Source: G965216255 sp965216255 (GTDB taxonomy: Bacteria > Bacteroidota > Rhodothermia > Rhodothermales > Bin80). Taken from it: a stretch of 64,000 nt of DNA. The notes under the pieces are model-generated. The model was not told the DNA's origin. It was given only the letters and a program-made list of their open reading frames with translations, and searched no databases. Positions 37,052-45,176 of this stretch are shown piece after piece. Position 1 is the first letter of the stretch, and each line of letters begins with the position of its first letter. The DNA is taken from positions 1,116,001-1,180,000 of the forward strand of contig OZ244148.1 in the NCBI GenBank assembly GCA_965216255.1, written 5' to 3'. The position numbers and the translations under genes are program-made.

Positions 37052-37417
37052 CTACAACGCCAGTCCGCCCTCGCGAGCGCCGTCGGCAAGCGACTTAACA
37101 CGTCCGAGGTAGCGATAGCCATTTCGGTCAAATACCGCCACCTCAATGCCTGCAGTGCGCGCACGCTCTGCCAGCACACGGCCGACGGACTGTCCGATCT
37201 CACGAGGACCTCCAGGAGGCGTCCCCTCGTCCAGGCTGGAGGCCGCCGCCACGGTAGCACCCGCGACGTCGTCAATCAACTGGGCATAAATGTGCTTGTT
37301 GGACCGAAACACGGAGAGCCGAGGCCGCTCCGGCGTCCCGTGTACTTTCTTGCGCACGCTACGCTTTACGCGCTGGCGGCGCGCCGCCTTAGGGTTTCCC
37401 GCTTTCCTGTCCGCCAT
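37052..37417 (-). CDS. rplR: 50S ribosomal protein L18
   Basis: 121 residues from the ATG at 37417 (MADRKAGNPKAARRQRVKRS). The upstream frame overlaps rplF and is not coding. Family wording is clear: GTPERPRLSVFRSNKHIYAQ, IDDVAGATVAAASSLD, FDRNGYRYLGRVKSLADGAR. L18 binds 5S rRNA with L5. Confidence 0.96.
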   Translation of the reverse strand: MADRKAGNPKAARRQRVKRSVRKKVHGTPERPRLSVFRSNKHIYAQLIDDVAGATVAAASSLDEGTPPGGPREIGQSVGRVLAERARTAGIEVAVFDRNGYRYLGRVKSLADGAREGGLAL

Positions 37418-37436
37418 GAAAGGATTATCGTCTTGA

Positions 37437-37997
37437 TTACCGCGCCGCCGTCTTGCCGGCCTTACGGCGCACATACTCGCCCACGTAGCGCACGCCCTTG
37501 CCCTTGTAGGGCTCCGGCGGACGCAGCGCACGGATCTTGGCCGCCACCTGGCCCACGATCTGCTTGTCATTGCCCTCTATCGTAATCTTGGGATTCTGAC
37601 CACGGCGCCCGGCATCTGCCGTGACCGTGACGTCCTGCGGCGGCACAAAGAATATGACATGCGAAAAGCCGAGGGCAAGCTCCAGAACGCCGTTGCTTAC
37701 TTCAGCTCGCGAGCCCACGCCAATGATTTCGAGTTCCTTGCGAAATCCCTGGGTAACGCCCAAAACCATGTTGAACAGAAGCGAACGGTAGAGTCCGTGT
37801 AAGGACTTGTGGCGCTTCTGCTCCGAGGGGCGCTTCACCAACACGGCTCCGTCTTCCTGCTGCTCGACCGAGATGTCTAGATCTACCTCCTGACGCAGCT
37901 CTCCCCTGGGTCCGCGCACCAGGACCGTGTTGCTTTTGTCCACCGTCACGGTGACGCCGTCAGGGACTGCGATGGGAAGCCTTCCGATACGTGACAT
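37437..37997 (-). CDS. rplF: 50S ribosomal protein L6
   Basis: 186 residues with the two repeated L6 domains. The first starts SRIGRLPIAVPDGVTVTVD and the second ends PEPYKGKGVRYVGEYVRRKAGK, the conserved C-terminal signature. GVTQGFRKELEIIGVGSRAE lies between. L6 is near the sarcin-ricin loop. Confidence 0.97.
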   Translation of the reverse strand: MSRIGRLPIAVPDGVTVTVDKSNTVLVRGPRGELRQEVDLDISVEQQEDGAVLVKRPSEQKRHKSLHGLYRSLLFNMVLGVTQGFRKELEIIGVGSRAEVSNGVLELALGFSHVIFFVPPQDVTVTADAGRRGQNPKITIEGNDKQIVGQVAAKIRALRPPEPYKGKGVRYVGEYVRRKAGKTAAR

Positions 37998-38009
37998 GCT
38001 GCTATCCAG

Positions 38010-38411
38010 TTAAAACACGAACGCGAGTACTTCACCGCCCGCATTGATCCGGCGCGCCTCCTTGTCGGTCATCACACCGAGCGAGGTGGACAAGATGGCC
38101 GTGCCCAATCCATTGCGGACCCGCGGCAGATCCCGTGCCTTGACATAGGACCGCAGCCCCGGACGGGATGCGCGCTTGAGTTCTCTGATGGCGCCCTTAC
38201 CGGTTCGGTCATACTTGAGATACACGCGGAGCAGGCCCTGCTTGCCGTCATCGACGTTTAGAAAATTGCGGACATAGCCCTTTTCCACCAGGATCTTCGT
38301 CATGGCGCGTTTCAGCTTCGAAGCCGGCACGTCCGTGAACCGGTGTCCGGCCGACTGCGCATTACGAATACGGCTCAGGTAGTCTGCAACGGGGTCCGTG
38401 ATACCACTCAT
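38010..38411 (-). CDS. rpsH: 30S ribosomal protein S8
   Basis: 133 residues. It begins MSGITDPVADYLSRIRNAQ and has the C-terminal signature GLGTAILSTSLGVMTDKEAR. S8 binds the centre of 16S rRNA and in many bacteria represses the spc operon. It lies 12 bases upstream of rplF. Confidence 0.97.
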   Translation of the reverse strand: MSGITDPVADYLSRIRNAQSAGHRFTDVPASKLKRAMTKILVEKGYVRNFLNVDDGKQGLLRVYLKYDRTGKGAIRELKRASRPGLRSYVKARDLPRVRNGLGTAILSTSLGVMTDKEARRINAGGEVLAFVF

Positions 38412-38431
38412 GATTTATTTGGGTCTCTTTT

Positions 38432-38701
38432 CTACCAGCTCGCCTTGCGTATCCCGGGAATCTTGCCCTCCCGTGCCATATCGCGAAAAACGATGCGTGA
38501 AACGCCGTACATCCGAATGAAGCCGCGCGAACGCCCCGTGAGCTGGCATCTGTTCCGCAGTCTTGTAGGACTTGAGTTGCGGGGCAGCTTCTGCAATCCC
38601 GTGCTGTCGAGCGCCAGCTTCAGTCGCCGCCGCCGTTCCGCGAACTTGGCCACGAGCCGTTCGCGCTTTCGTTGCCGGGCTATCCAGCTCTTTTTTGCCA
38701 T
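38432..38701 (-). CDS. rpsN: 30S ribosomal protein S14, zinc-independent long form
   Basis: 89 residues from the ATG at 38701 (MAKKSWIARQRKRERLVAKF). It is the longer form without the CXXC zinc pairs of the short S14. It has LPRNSSPTRLRNRCQLTGRS and ends with MAREGKIPGIRKASW, the normal C-terminus. It follows rplE as in the classical spc operon. Confidence 0.96.
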   Translation of the reverse strand: MAKKSWIARQRKRERLVAKFAERRRRLKLALDSTGLQKLPRNSSPTRLRNRCQLTGRSRGFIRMYGVSRIVFRDMAREGKIPGIRKASW

Positions 38702-38723
38702 AACAGTGTTTGGGTTACAAGTA

Positions 38724-39284
38724 TTAGGCCGCTCTCCGCCGTACAAAGGGCATGCCCAGCTCCTTGAGGAGAGCATACGCTTCTTCGTCCGTCCTGGCAG
38801 TGGTCACCACCGTGATATCGAGACCACTGATGCGCTCGATCTTGTCCATGTCTATCTCTGGAAAAATAATCTGCTCCTTTATGCCGAGGGTATAGTTGCC
38901 CTTGCCATCGAAGCTGCGATCCGGAACACCCCGGAAGTCGCGTACACGCGGCAGCGCTAGCGTGATAAGGCGGTCCAGAAACTCCCACATGCGCGCGCCG
39001 CGCAGTGTGACCATGGCCCCTACGGCCATACCGGCACGCAACTTGAAATTCGAAACACTCCTTCGCGCCCGGCGCACCGTCGGCTGCTGCCCCGTGATGA
39101 GCCGCAGCTCTCCCATGGCGCCCTCGACCAGTTTTTGATTCTGGGTCGCATCGCCGACACCCTTGTTAAGCACGATCTTCACCAGGCGAGGCACCTGCAA
39201 ATCGTTGGTATACCCGAAGTTCTTGCACAGCGCCGCCACAACTTCATTGCGGTAACGCTCTTGCAGCCGAGGCATGTACGACAT
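38724..39284 (-). CDS. rplE: 50S ribosomal protein L5
   Basis: 186 residues. Clear landmarks are VPRLVKIVLNKGVGDATQN, ITGQQPTVRRARRSVSNFKL, LRGARMWEFLDRLITLALPR and FPEIDMDKIERISGLDITVV. L5 binds 5S rRNA and contacts S13 across the subunit interface. It lies six bases after rplX. Confidence 0.97.
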   Translation of the reverse strand: MSYMPRLQERYRNEVVAALCKNFGYTNDLQVPRLVKIVLNKGVGDATQNQKLVEGAMGELRLITGQQPTVRRARRSVSNFKLRAGMAVGAMVTLRGARMWEFLDRLITLALPRVRDFRGVPDRSFDGKGNYTLGIKEQIIFPEIDMDKIERISGLDITVVTTARTDEEAYALLKELGMPFVRRRAA

Positions 39285-39290
39285 GGTCTG

Positions 39291-39665
39291 TTAGTCTATT
39301 TCCGATTCCGTAGTCCGGGCATAGCGCACCCAGCGGCCACGCCCCGTGTCCAGATCTTCAATCCATTTGCGTCCCACGCGTGTGGGATCACCATTTGCAT
39401 CCAGCGGCTGCACATTCGAAATATGAATCGGCAGCTCCCGCTCCAGCCGCCCACCCTGCGGATACGACTGGTTGGGGCGCGTATGGCGGATACGAAGGTT
39501 GACGCCCTCCACGATGACGCGGTCCTTGTCGCGCAGCACCTTGAGCACCTTCCCAACGTAGCCGCGGCTGCGGTCGTGTCGTTCTTCCGCAGCGGTAATG
39601 GCCTTGGTAAGCATGACTTGATCACCCTTTTTCACGTGCGGCTTCCTTCGACTTTCTCGCGGCAT
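39291..39665 (-). CDS. rplX: 50S ribosomal protein L24
   Basis: 124 residues with the KOW motif near the N-terminus (HVKKGDQVMLTKAITAAEE, RGYVGKVLKVLRDKDRVIVE). It continues GVNLRIRHTRPNQSYPQGG and SNVQPLDANGDPTRVG. L24 starts 50S assembly. The order rplN-rplX-rplE is the usual one. Confidence 0.96.
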   Translation of the reverse strand: MPRESRRKPHVKKGDQVMLTKAITAAEERHDRSRGYVGKVLKVLRDKDRVIVEGVNLRIRHTRPNQSYPQGGRLERELPIHISNVQPLDANGDPTRVGRKWIEDLDTGRGRWVRYARTTESEID

Positions 39666-39692
39666 GGCTCCGTGTTCGATGTTGGGCGCAAT

Positions 39693-40061
39693 CTAAATGA
39701 CTTCGGGGGCCAGGGACACAATACGCATGTAGCGCCGGTCGCGCAGCTCTCGCGCCACAGGCCCGAATATGCGCGTGCCGCGCGGCTCGCCCTGTGCATT
39801 CAGCAGTACCGCCGCATTCTCGTCAAAGCGAACATAGGAACCATCTTCGCGCCGTTGCTCCTTCCTTGTCCGCACCACCACGGCACGCACTACTTCGCCT
39901 TTCTTCACGCCCCCGCCGGGAATGGCCGACTTGACCGTCACCACGATCTTGTCCCCCACGCGTGCGTAGCGCCGGCCGCTGCCTCCCAGTACGCGGATAC
40001 ACAGGACTTCCTTGGCCCCGCTGTTATCGGCGACATTTAGTCTGGATTCCTGCTGTATCAT
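39693..40061 (-). CDS. rplN: 50S ribosomal protein L14
   Basis: 122 residues. Highly typical: MIQQESRLNVADNSGAKEVL, VGDKIVVTVKSAIPGGGVKK, RFDENAAVLLNAQGEPRGTR, FGPVARELRDRRYMRIVSLA. It forms an inter-subunit bridge with 16S rRNA. Confidence 0.97.
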   Translation of the reverse strand: MIQQESRLNVADNSGAKEVLCIRVLGGSGRRYARVGDKIVVTVKSAIPGGGVKKGEVVRAVVVRTRKEQRREDGSYVRFDENAAVLLNAQGEPRGTRIFGPVARELRDRRYMRIVSLAPEVI

Positions 40062-40074
40062 GATTTTTCCTGGC

Positions 40075-40329
40075 TTACTTGGCCCGCTCTATGATCTCGA
40101 CCAGGCGCCAGCGCTTGTACTTGCTCAGGGGCCGGGTTTCCATCACGCGCACCGTATCGCCCTCCCGGGCGGCATCGTCCTCGTCGTGCGCCATGAGCCG
40201 GCTCGTCTTCTTGATGAACTTGCCATAGACGGGGTGTCGAACCTGGCGTTCGATACCCACCGTAATGCTCTTGCTCATCTTGTTGCTGACCACGATGCCG
40301 GTGCGCTGCTTTCGTGCGGTGCGATTCAT
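40075..40329 (-). CDS. rpsQ: 30S ribosomal protein S17
   Basis: 84 residues with an OB fold. TGIVVSNKMSKSITVGIERQ, KFIKKTSRLMAHDEDDAARE and VMETRPLSKYKRWRLVEIIE are typical. The ATG overlaps the rpmC stop by four bases (ATGA type), suggesting coupling. Confidence 0.96.
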   Translation of the reverse strand: MNRTARKQRTGIVVSNKMSKSITVGIERQVRHPVYGKFIKKTSRLMAHDEDDAAREGDTVRVMETRPLSKYKRWRLVEIIERAK

Positions 40330-40520
40330 GAGGTATACACTTCTTTCAATATGGTTTTCAGTCTAGCCAAAAAACGCCGCTTCTGACGCAGGAGGAGGGG
40401 ATTCTCCAGCTGCGCAATGGCGTGGCGGAAGCTGAGCTCGCGCAGCTGTTCCTCTTCCTCACGAATGCGCTCGTGGATTTCATTCTCACTAAGTCCCCTC
40501 ACTTCTTTGGCGTTCAGCAT
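40326..40520 (-). CDS. rpmC: 50S ribosomal protein L29
   Basis: 64 residues in two helices. It begins MLNAKEVRGLSENEIHERIR, continues with EEEEQLRELSFRHAIAQLE and closes with FLARLKTILKEV. It surrounds the peptide exit with L23 and is a docking site for trigger factor and SRP. Confidence 0.95.
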   Translation of the reverse strand: MLNAKEVRGLSENEIHERIREEEEQLRELSFRHAIAQLENPLLLRQKRRFLARLKTILKEVYTS

Positions 40521-40523
40521 AGC

Positions 40524-40949
40524 CTAGCGTTCTATATAGTCCGGCCGCACAACCATCTTGGTTTTCAGCGGCAGCTTCTGCTGGGCGAGGCGCAGTGATT
40601 CACGCGCCAGCTCCAGGGATATGCCGCCTCCCACCTCAAAGAGAATGCGTCCGGGATGGATGGAAGCGGCCCAGTGATCAATGGCACCCTTGCCCTTGCC
40701 CATGCGCACTTCCGCCGGCTTTCTGGTAATCGGCTTGTCGGGAAAAATGCGGATATATACCTTTCCGGTTCGCTTCATGCGACGCGTCATGGCTATGCGG
40801 GCGGCCTCAATCTGCCTGCTCGTGATCCGGCCTGGCTCCAGTGCCTTGAGGCCAAAGTCCCCGAAGTCTACGCGCGTGCCGCGGGCGGCATTACCGCGAA
40901 TGCGCCCCTTCTGCTGCTTGCGGTACTTGGTGCGTTTTGGCATCAACAT
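40524..40949 (-). CDS. rplP: 50S ribosomal protein L16
   Basis: 141 residues. KRTKYRKQQKGRIRGNAARG, FGLKALEPGRITSRQIEAAR, VRMGKGKGAIDHWAASIHPG and VGGGISLELARESLRLAQQK define L16. The ATG at 40949 has GGAGG seven bases upstream; the second Met two codons later is possible. L16 organises the A-site region of 23S rRNA. Confidence 0.96.
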   Translation of the reverse strand: MLMPKRTKYRKQQKGRIRGNAARGTRVDFGDFGLKALEPGRITSRQIEAARIAMTRRMKRTGKVYIRIFPDKPITRKPAEVRMGKGKGAIDHWAASIHPGRILFEVGGGISLELARESLRLAQQKLPLKTKMVVRPDYIER

Positions 40950-40962
40950 GGCTCAACCTCCG

Positions 40963-41745
40963 TCATTTGCGCGATGAGCGCCGTGCGCCCGAACGGCTGC
41001 GGTCAGCGCCCCCGCGTCTGCGCTCCCGTGCCTTGCCTTCACTCGAGCGGCGGCCACCCGCATGCATCTGGCGTAGCTGCTGGCGCTGGGCCTGCACGTT
41101 CGGGCTCAGGTCCGGCCTGCCAAGAATCTCGCCGCGGTATACCCACACCTTGACTCCGATGCTGCCGTAGACGGTGGCCGCGATCGCTTCAGCATAGTCG
41201 ATGTCGGCGCGGATGGTGTGCAGCGGCACGCGGCCTTCGAGATACTGCTCTACGCGCCCCATCTCCGAACCACCAAGTCGGCCGGCCACCTTGATGCGGA
41301 TGCCCTGCGCACCCATGCGCATGGCGGCCTGGATGGCCTGCTTCATGGCGCGGCGAAAGGACACGCGCCCCTCCAGCTGCTGCGCCACATTCTGGGCCAC
41401 GAGACTGGCATCAAGCTCCGGGCGCTTGATCTCGTTGATATTGATCTGGATGTCTTTGTTGGTCAGCTTTTTGAGTTCTTCCCGCAGCTTGTCCACCTCC
41501 GCGCCGCCGCGACCGATGACCACGCCTGGCCGGCTGGTATGCAGCGTCAGGATCACGCGGCGAGGCGTTCGCTCAATCACAATCCGGCTTAGCCCGGCGC
41601 GCTTGAGGCGCACAGTCACATACCGACGTATCTCCTCGTCCTCAATGAGTTTGATCGCCATATCCTTCTTGCCCGCATACCAGTTTGAATCCCACCCTCT
41701 GATAATGCCGAGACGAAAACCGATCGGATGTGTCTTCTGACCCAT
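40963..41745 (-). CDS. rpsC: 30S ribosomal protein S3
   Basis: 260 residues. The start MGQKTHPIGFRLGIIRGWDS, the KH domain TSRPGVVIGRGGAEVDKLRE and the C-terminal SIGVKVWVYRGEILGRPDLS are diagnostic. It has a basic tail of about 45 residues rich in Arg, Gly and Ser, longer than in E. coli. S3 lies at the mRNA entry tunnel. Confidence 0.97.
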   Translation of the reverse strand: MGQKTHPIGFRLGIIRGWDSNWYAGKKDMAIKLIEDEEIRRYVTVRLKRAGLSRIVIERTPRRVILTLHTSRPGVVIGRGGAEVDKLREELKKLTNKDIQININEIKRPELDASLVAQNVAQQLEGRVSFRRAMKQAIQAAMRMGAQGIRIKVAGRLGGSEMGRVEQYLEGRVPLHTIRADIDYAEAIAATVYGSIGVKVWVYRGEILGRPDLSPNVQAQRQQLRQMHAGGRRSSEGKARERRRGGADRSRSGARRSSRK

Positions 41746-41747
41746 AA

Positions 41748-42110
41748 TTACGCGTCTTCTCGCTTGGTGTCCACCGTGGCAACTACCACCGTAAGATGGC
41801 TGAGGCGCTTGCGGTAGGGATGGGCGCGCCCGCGTGGAGCGGGACGGAACCGCCGAAAGGACGGTCCCTCATCAACCCGAATTTCCGAAATAACAAGACT
41901 ATCTTCATCGATGCGCTCGTCCTGAAAGCGATCCATCAGATTGTGCACGGCCGAACGGATGGCTAGCTCAACGGGCCGGGTTGCGGCCTGCGGCAGGAAA
42001 TGTAGCGCTTCCAGCGCCTTGGACACACGCTCGCCGCGAATGACATTGATTACCCTGCGCATTTTCAGCGGAGAGCTCCGAATGTATCGGCGTTTGGCTC
42101 GGGCCTGCAT
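41748..42110 (-). CDS. rplV: 50S ribosomal protein L22
   Basis: 120 residues. YIRSSPLKMRRVINVIRGER, ALEALHFLPQAATRPVELAI and VDEGPSFRRFRPAPRGRAHP define L22. The extended hairpin lines the exit tunnel and is a macrolide-contact site. It is two bases from rpsC. Confidence 0.97.
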   Translation of the reverse strand: MQARAKRRYIRSSPLKMRRVINVIRGERVSKALEALHFLPQAATRPVELAIRSAVHNLMDRFQDERIDEDSLVISEIRVDEGPSFRRFRPAPRGRAHPYRKRLSHLTVVVATVDTKREDA

Positions 42111-42130
42111 ATCGGTTACCGTAGATCTGG

Positions 42131-42412
42131 CTACCGGGCGCGCCGGTCCTTCTTACCACCCGAGTGTCCGCGGAAGGTGCGGGTGGGAGAAAACTCGCCG
42201 AGGCGGTGACCCACCATGTTTTCCGTGACATAGACGGGGATGAACTGCCGCCCGTTGTGCACCGCGAAGGTATGCCCCACAAAATCCGGCGTGATCATGG
42301 AGGCACGGCTCCAGGTCTTAATGACCCTCTTCTTGTCACTCTGATTCAATGCGTCCACCTTGCGCTGTAGCTTGTAGTGGACAAACGGTCCCTTCTTGAG
42401 CGAACGTGCCAT
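42131..42412 (-). CDS. rpsS: 30S ribosomal protein S19
   Basis: 93 residues from the ATG at 42412 (MARSLKKGPFVHYKLQRKVD). The upstream extension overlaps rplB and is rejected. Signature stretches are KTWSRASMITPDFVGHTFAV, HNGRQFIPVYVTENMVGHRL and GEFSPTRTFRGHSGGKKDRR. It sits in the 30S head with S13. Confidence 0.97.
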   Translation of the reverse strand: MARSLKKGPFVHYKLQRKVDALNQSDKKRVIKTWSRASMITPDFVGHTFAVHNGRQFIPVYVTENMVGHRLGEFSPTRTFRGHSGGKKDRRAR

Positions 42413-42413
42413 A

Positions 42414-43247
42414 TTACCTGCGTTTGGTGCCCCGGCGGTGCACGATATATTTGTCACTGGACTTGTTGCGGCGACGCGTTTTGAAACCCTTGGCTATCTG
42501 GCCCGACCGCGACCGCGGATGCCCCCCGGAGGCCTTGCCTTCCCCGCCACCCATAGGGTGGTCTACGGGGTTCATGGCAACGCCACGCGTCTTGGGGCGC
42601 CTGCCCAGCCAGCGCCGCCGCCCGGCCTTTCCCAGAACCACATTCATATGGTCGGCATTGCTTGTGGTGCCAACGGTAGCTACACAACGCCCTAGTACCC
42701 GCCGGACTTCTCCGGAGGGCAGCTTCAGAGTCACGTAGCGACCTTCCTTGGCCGTCAGCTGCGCATACGTGCCAGCAGCTCGCGCAAGCTGCGCCCCCTT
42801 GCCGGGCCTTAGCTCGATGGCATGCACAAACGTTCCGTACGGAATATTGGCCAGCGGAACGCAGTTGCCCACCTCCGGCGGCGCCGCAGGACCGTTCTGC
42901 ACCCGGTCTCCCACAGAGAGCTTGTCCGGCGCTATTATATAGCGCTTGTCCCCGTCCTCGTACACCAAAAGCGCAATACGTGCGGACCGGTTGGGATCAT
43001 ACTCGATGGTCGCCACGCGCGCCGTTGGGCCTACCTTGTTACGCTTGAAATCGATATTGCGATACCGGCGCTTGTGCCCGCCACCCTGGCAGCGCACCAT
43101 CATCCGCCCGGTATTGTTGCGGCCTCCGGTCCGCTTCAGCGGCGAGACCAGCCGCCTGTGCGGCGTCTTGGCCGTGACGGTTTCGAACGTCGACACGGAG
43201 CGCTGGCGCTGCCCCGGCGTGACCGGATTGAGTTTTCTTACTCCCAT
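42414..43247 (-). CDS. rplB: 50S ribosomal protein L2
   Basis: 277 residues. Typical motifs are KRTGGRNNTGRMMVRCQGGG, RYNID-like RYRNIDFKRNKVGPTARVAT, and the active-site-proximal VAMNPVDHPMGGGEGKASGG. It is needed for peptidyl-transferase centre assembly. It is one base from rpsS. Confidence 0.97.
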   Translation of the reverse strand: MGVRKLNPVTPGQRQRSVSTFETVTAKTPHRRLVSPLKRTGGRNNTGRMMVRCQGGGHKRRYRNIDFKRNKVGPTARVATIEYDPNRSARIALLVYEDGDKRYIIAPDKLSVGDRVQNGPAAPPEVGNCVPLANIPYGTFVHAIELRPGKGAQLARAAGTYAQLTAKEGRYVTLKLPSGEVRRVLGRCVATVGTTSNADHMNVVLGKAGRRRWLGRRPKTRGVAMNPVDHPMGGGEGKASGGHPRSRSGQIAKGFKTRRRNKSSDKYIVHRRGTKRR

Positions 43248-43252
43248 GGCAC

Positions 43253-43552
43253 TTAGATACCTTCGAAGAAGTCTATCGGATCGCTGTCAGGCATAAGCGT
43301 CACGATAGCTTTCTTGTACTGTGAGGTGCGACCTTCCCGCACGCCTCGGCGCGTGAATTGCCGGCGCCGCTTGCCGCGAACCACCATGGTCCGCACCTCC
43401 TTAACCTGGACGCTGGGGTAGCGCTCCTTGACTGCGCGCGCGATCTCAATCTTGTTGGCCTCCATGTCCACCACAAACGCGTAGTGTCCATGCTCCATAA
43501 GAGCCGTAAGCTTTTCCGTCACGAGAGGGCGGATAATCGTTGAACGATTCAT
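43253..43552 (-). CDS. rplW: 50S ribosomal protein L23
   Basis: 99 residues. IIRPLVTEKLTALMEHGHYA, FVVDMEANKIEIARAVKERY and VKEVRTMVVRGKRRRQFTRR are typical. The start overlaps the rplD stop by four bases (ATGA), indicating coupling. It is the exit-tunnel docking protein. Confidence 0.96.
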   Translation of the reverse strand: MNRSTIIRPLVTEKLTALMEHGHYAFVVDMEANKIEIARAVKERYPSVQVKEVRTMVVRGKRRRQFTRRGVREGRTSQYKKAIVTLMPDSDPIDFFEGI

Positions 43553-44199
43553 GACGTTGCGGTCTCGTTCGTGGACGAGAGCACCGAGACGAGACCCTGA
43601 AGCGCATCCTCCTCCAGGAGAAGCGTCCCTGCACGCAGGATATCCTCCGTCGACACGTTGCGTGCCTCACGGATCACGAGTCCCGGCGTATTGCGGCTCG
43701 ACAGGTAGGCGTTTGGCTCGTGCTGCGCCGTGATCAGAAGCACTCGACGCTCCGAAATGTTCAGGGCACCCAACACCGCCAAAAGACCATGCGTGGACGG
43801 CCCGTCGAAGCTCAATGGCTCCACCACCCGTATCGCATCTATGCGGGCCTTGTAACTGAGCGCCGAGCGGCGCGCGAGCCGACGCGTCTTTTTGCCCAGC
43901 CGAAGGCTATAGGAGCGGGGGTGCGGACCGAATATCCGCCCGCCACTTCGCCTCAGCGGGGACTTCGCCGTCCCGCTGCGGGCCATGCCCGTACCCTTTT
44001 GCCGGTAGAGTTTTCGCATACTGCCGGCGACATCTCCGCGCTCCTTGGTCTGGTGCGTGCCCTGGCGACTACTTGCCTGCGTGCGCCGCACGTCCAGCCA
44101 CAGGACATGATCATTGGGTTGCATGCCGAATACGGTCGCATCCAGAGCGACTGCACGTCCCGTGGCGCTTCCGTCCCTATGGTAGACTTCCAGTTCCAT
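43549..44199 (-). CDS. rplD: 50S ribosomal protein L4
   Basis: 216 residues. ASSRQGTHQTKERGDVAGSM, KLYRQKGTGMARSGTAKSPL and GGRIFGPHPRSYSLRLGKKT mark L4. In many bacteria it represses the S10 operon. It lies seven bases after rplC. Confidence 0.96.
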   Translation of the reverse strand: MELEVYHRDGSATGRAVALDATVFGMQPNDHVLWLDVRRTQASSRQGTHQTKERGDVAGSMRKLYRQKGTGMARSGTAKSPLRRSGGRIFGPHPRSYSLRLGKKTRRLARRSALSYKARIDAIRVVEPLSFDGPSTHGLLAVLGALNISERRVLLITAQHEPNAYLSSRNTPGLVIREARNVSTEDILRAGTLLLEEDALQGLVSVLSSTNETATS

Positions 44200-44205
44200 G
44201 GCGCT

Positions 44206-44835
44206 CTACGCCTTCTTGGACAATTCAATGATACCGTTGGCAGAACCCGGTACGGCGCCTCTAACCAAGAGCAAATTGTGTTCGGGGATAATGCGGGCCA
44301 CGGCCACGTTCTTAACCGTAACACGCTGGCCTCCCATCCGGCCTCCCATGCGCATGCCCTTCATGACCCGGGAAGGATCCGAAGAGGCACCGATGGATCC
44401 GGGCGCCCGTTCGCGATTGTGCTGTCCGTGCGTGCGGTCGTTGACACCCCTGAAGCCGTGGCGCCGCACCACGCCCTGGAAGCCCTTGCCCTTTGAGGTG
44501 CCGGCAACGTCCACGACGTCTCCGGCACTGAACAAGTCCTCGACGCGCAGCTCGTCACCCACCACCACGGCAGGATTCTGCCAGCGAAACTCGGCAAGCA
44601 CGCGCCGTGGCGCCGTGGATGCCGTCGCAAAGTGACCCTGCATGGCCATCGTGGTCCGGCGCAGCTTCCGCTCTCCGAATCCGAGTTGTACGGCGTCATA
44701 GCCATCCTTCCCGTCCGAGCACTTGACCTGCACAACCACGTTCGGCCCTACTTCGAGCACGGTACAGGGGATATTGCCCCCGTCTCGGTCGAAAATGGCC
44801 GTCATCCCTATTTTTTTGCCAATCATGCCACGCAT
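44206..44835 (-). CDS. rplC: 50S ribosomal protein L3
   Basis: 209 residues. MRGMIGKKIGMTAIFDRDGG at the start, TSKGKGFQGVVRRHGFRGVN, and MGGRMGGQRVTVKNVAVARI are diagnostic. L3 is an early assembly protein whose loop reaches the peptidyl-transferase centre. Confidence 0.97.
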   Translation of the reverse strand: MRGMIGKKIGMTAIFDRDGGNIPCTVLEVGPNVVVQVKCSDGKDGYDAVQLGFGERKLRRTTMAMQGHFATASTAPRRVLAEFRWQNPAVVVGDELRVEDLFSAGDVVDVAGTSKGKGFQGVVRRHGFRGVNDRTHGQHNRERAPGSIGASSDPSRVMKGMRMGGRMGGQRVTVKNVAVARIIPEHNLLLVRGAVPGSANGIIELSKKA

Positions 44836-44857
44836 GGCGCCGCTGGTTTCTGGTTCA

Positions 44858-45166
44858 TCAGACCTTTATTTCCACATCCACACCGCTGGGCAACTCAAGC
44901 TTCATGAGCGCATCCACCGTCTTGCTGCTGGTGGAAAGGATATCGATGAGACGCTTGTGACTGCGGCATTCGAATTGCTCGCGGCTCTTCTTGTTGACAT
45001 GCGGGCTGCGCAGCACGGTATAGATCGCCTTCTTGGTAGGCAGCGGAATGGGACCGCTGACTACGGCACCCGTCGATTTGACGGTCTTGATAATCTTTTC
45101 CGCACTCTTGTCGATCAGCGTGTGATCGTAGGAACGGAGCTTGATGCGAATCTTCTGGCTGGCCAT
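44858..45166 (-). CDS. rpsJ: 30S ribosomal protein S10
   Basis: 102 residues from the ATG at 45166 (MASQKIRIKLRSYDHTLIDK). The upstream extension would run into tuf. SGPIPLPTKKAIYTVLRSPH and RRLIDI-type KRLIDILSTSSKTVDAL are typical. It is the NusE transcription-antitermination factor as well as a 30S head protein. It follows tuf by 10 bases, joining the str and S10 operons. Confidence 0.97.
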   Translation of the reverse strand: MASQKIRIKLRSYDHTLIDKSAEKIIKTVKSTGAVVSGPIPLPTKKAIYTVLRSPHVNKKSREQFECRSHKRLIDILSTSSKTVDALMKLELPSGVDVEIKV

Positions 45167-45176
45167 GATGGATTTC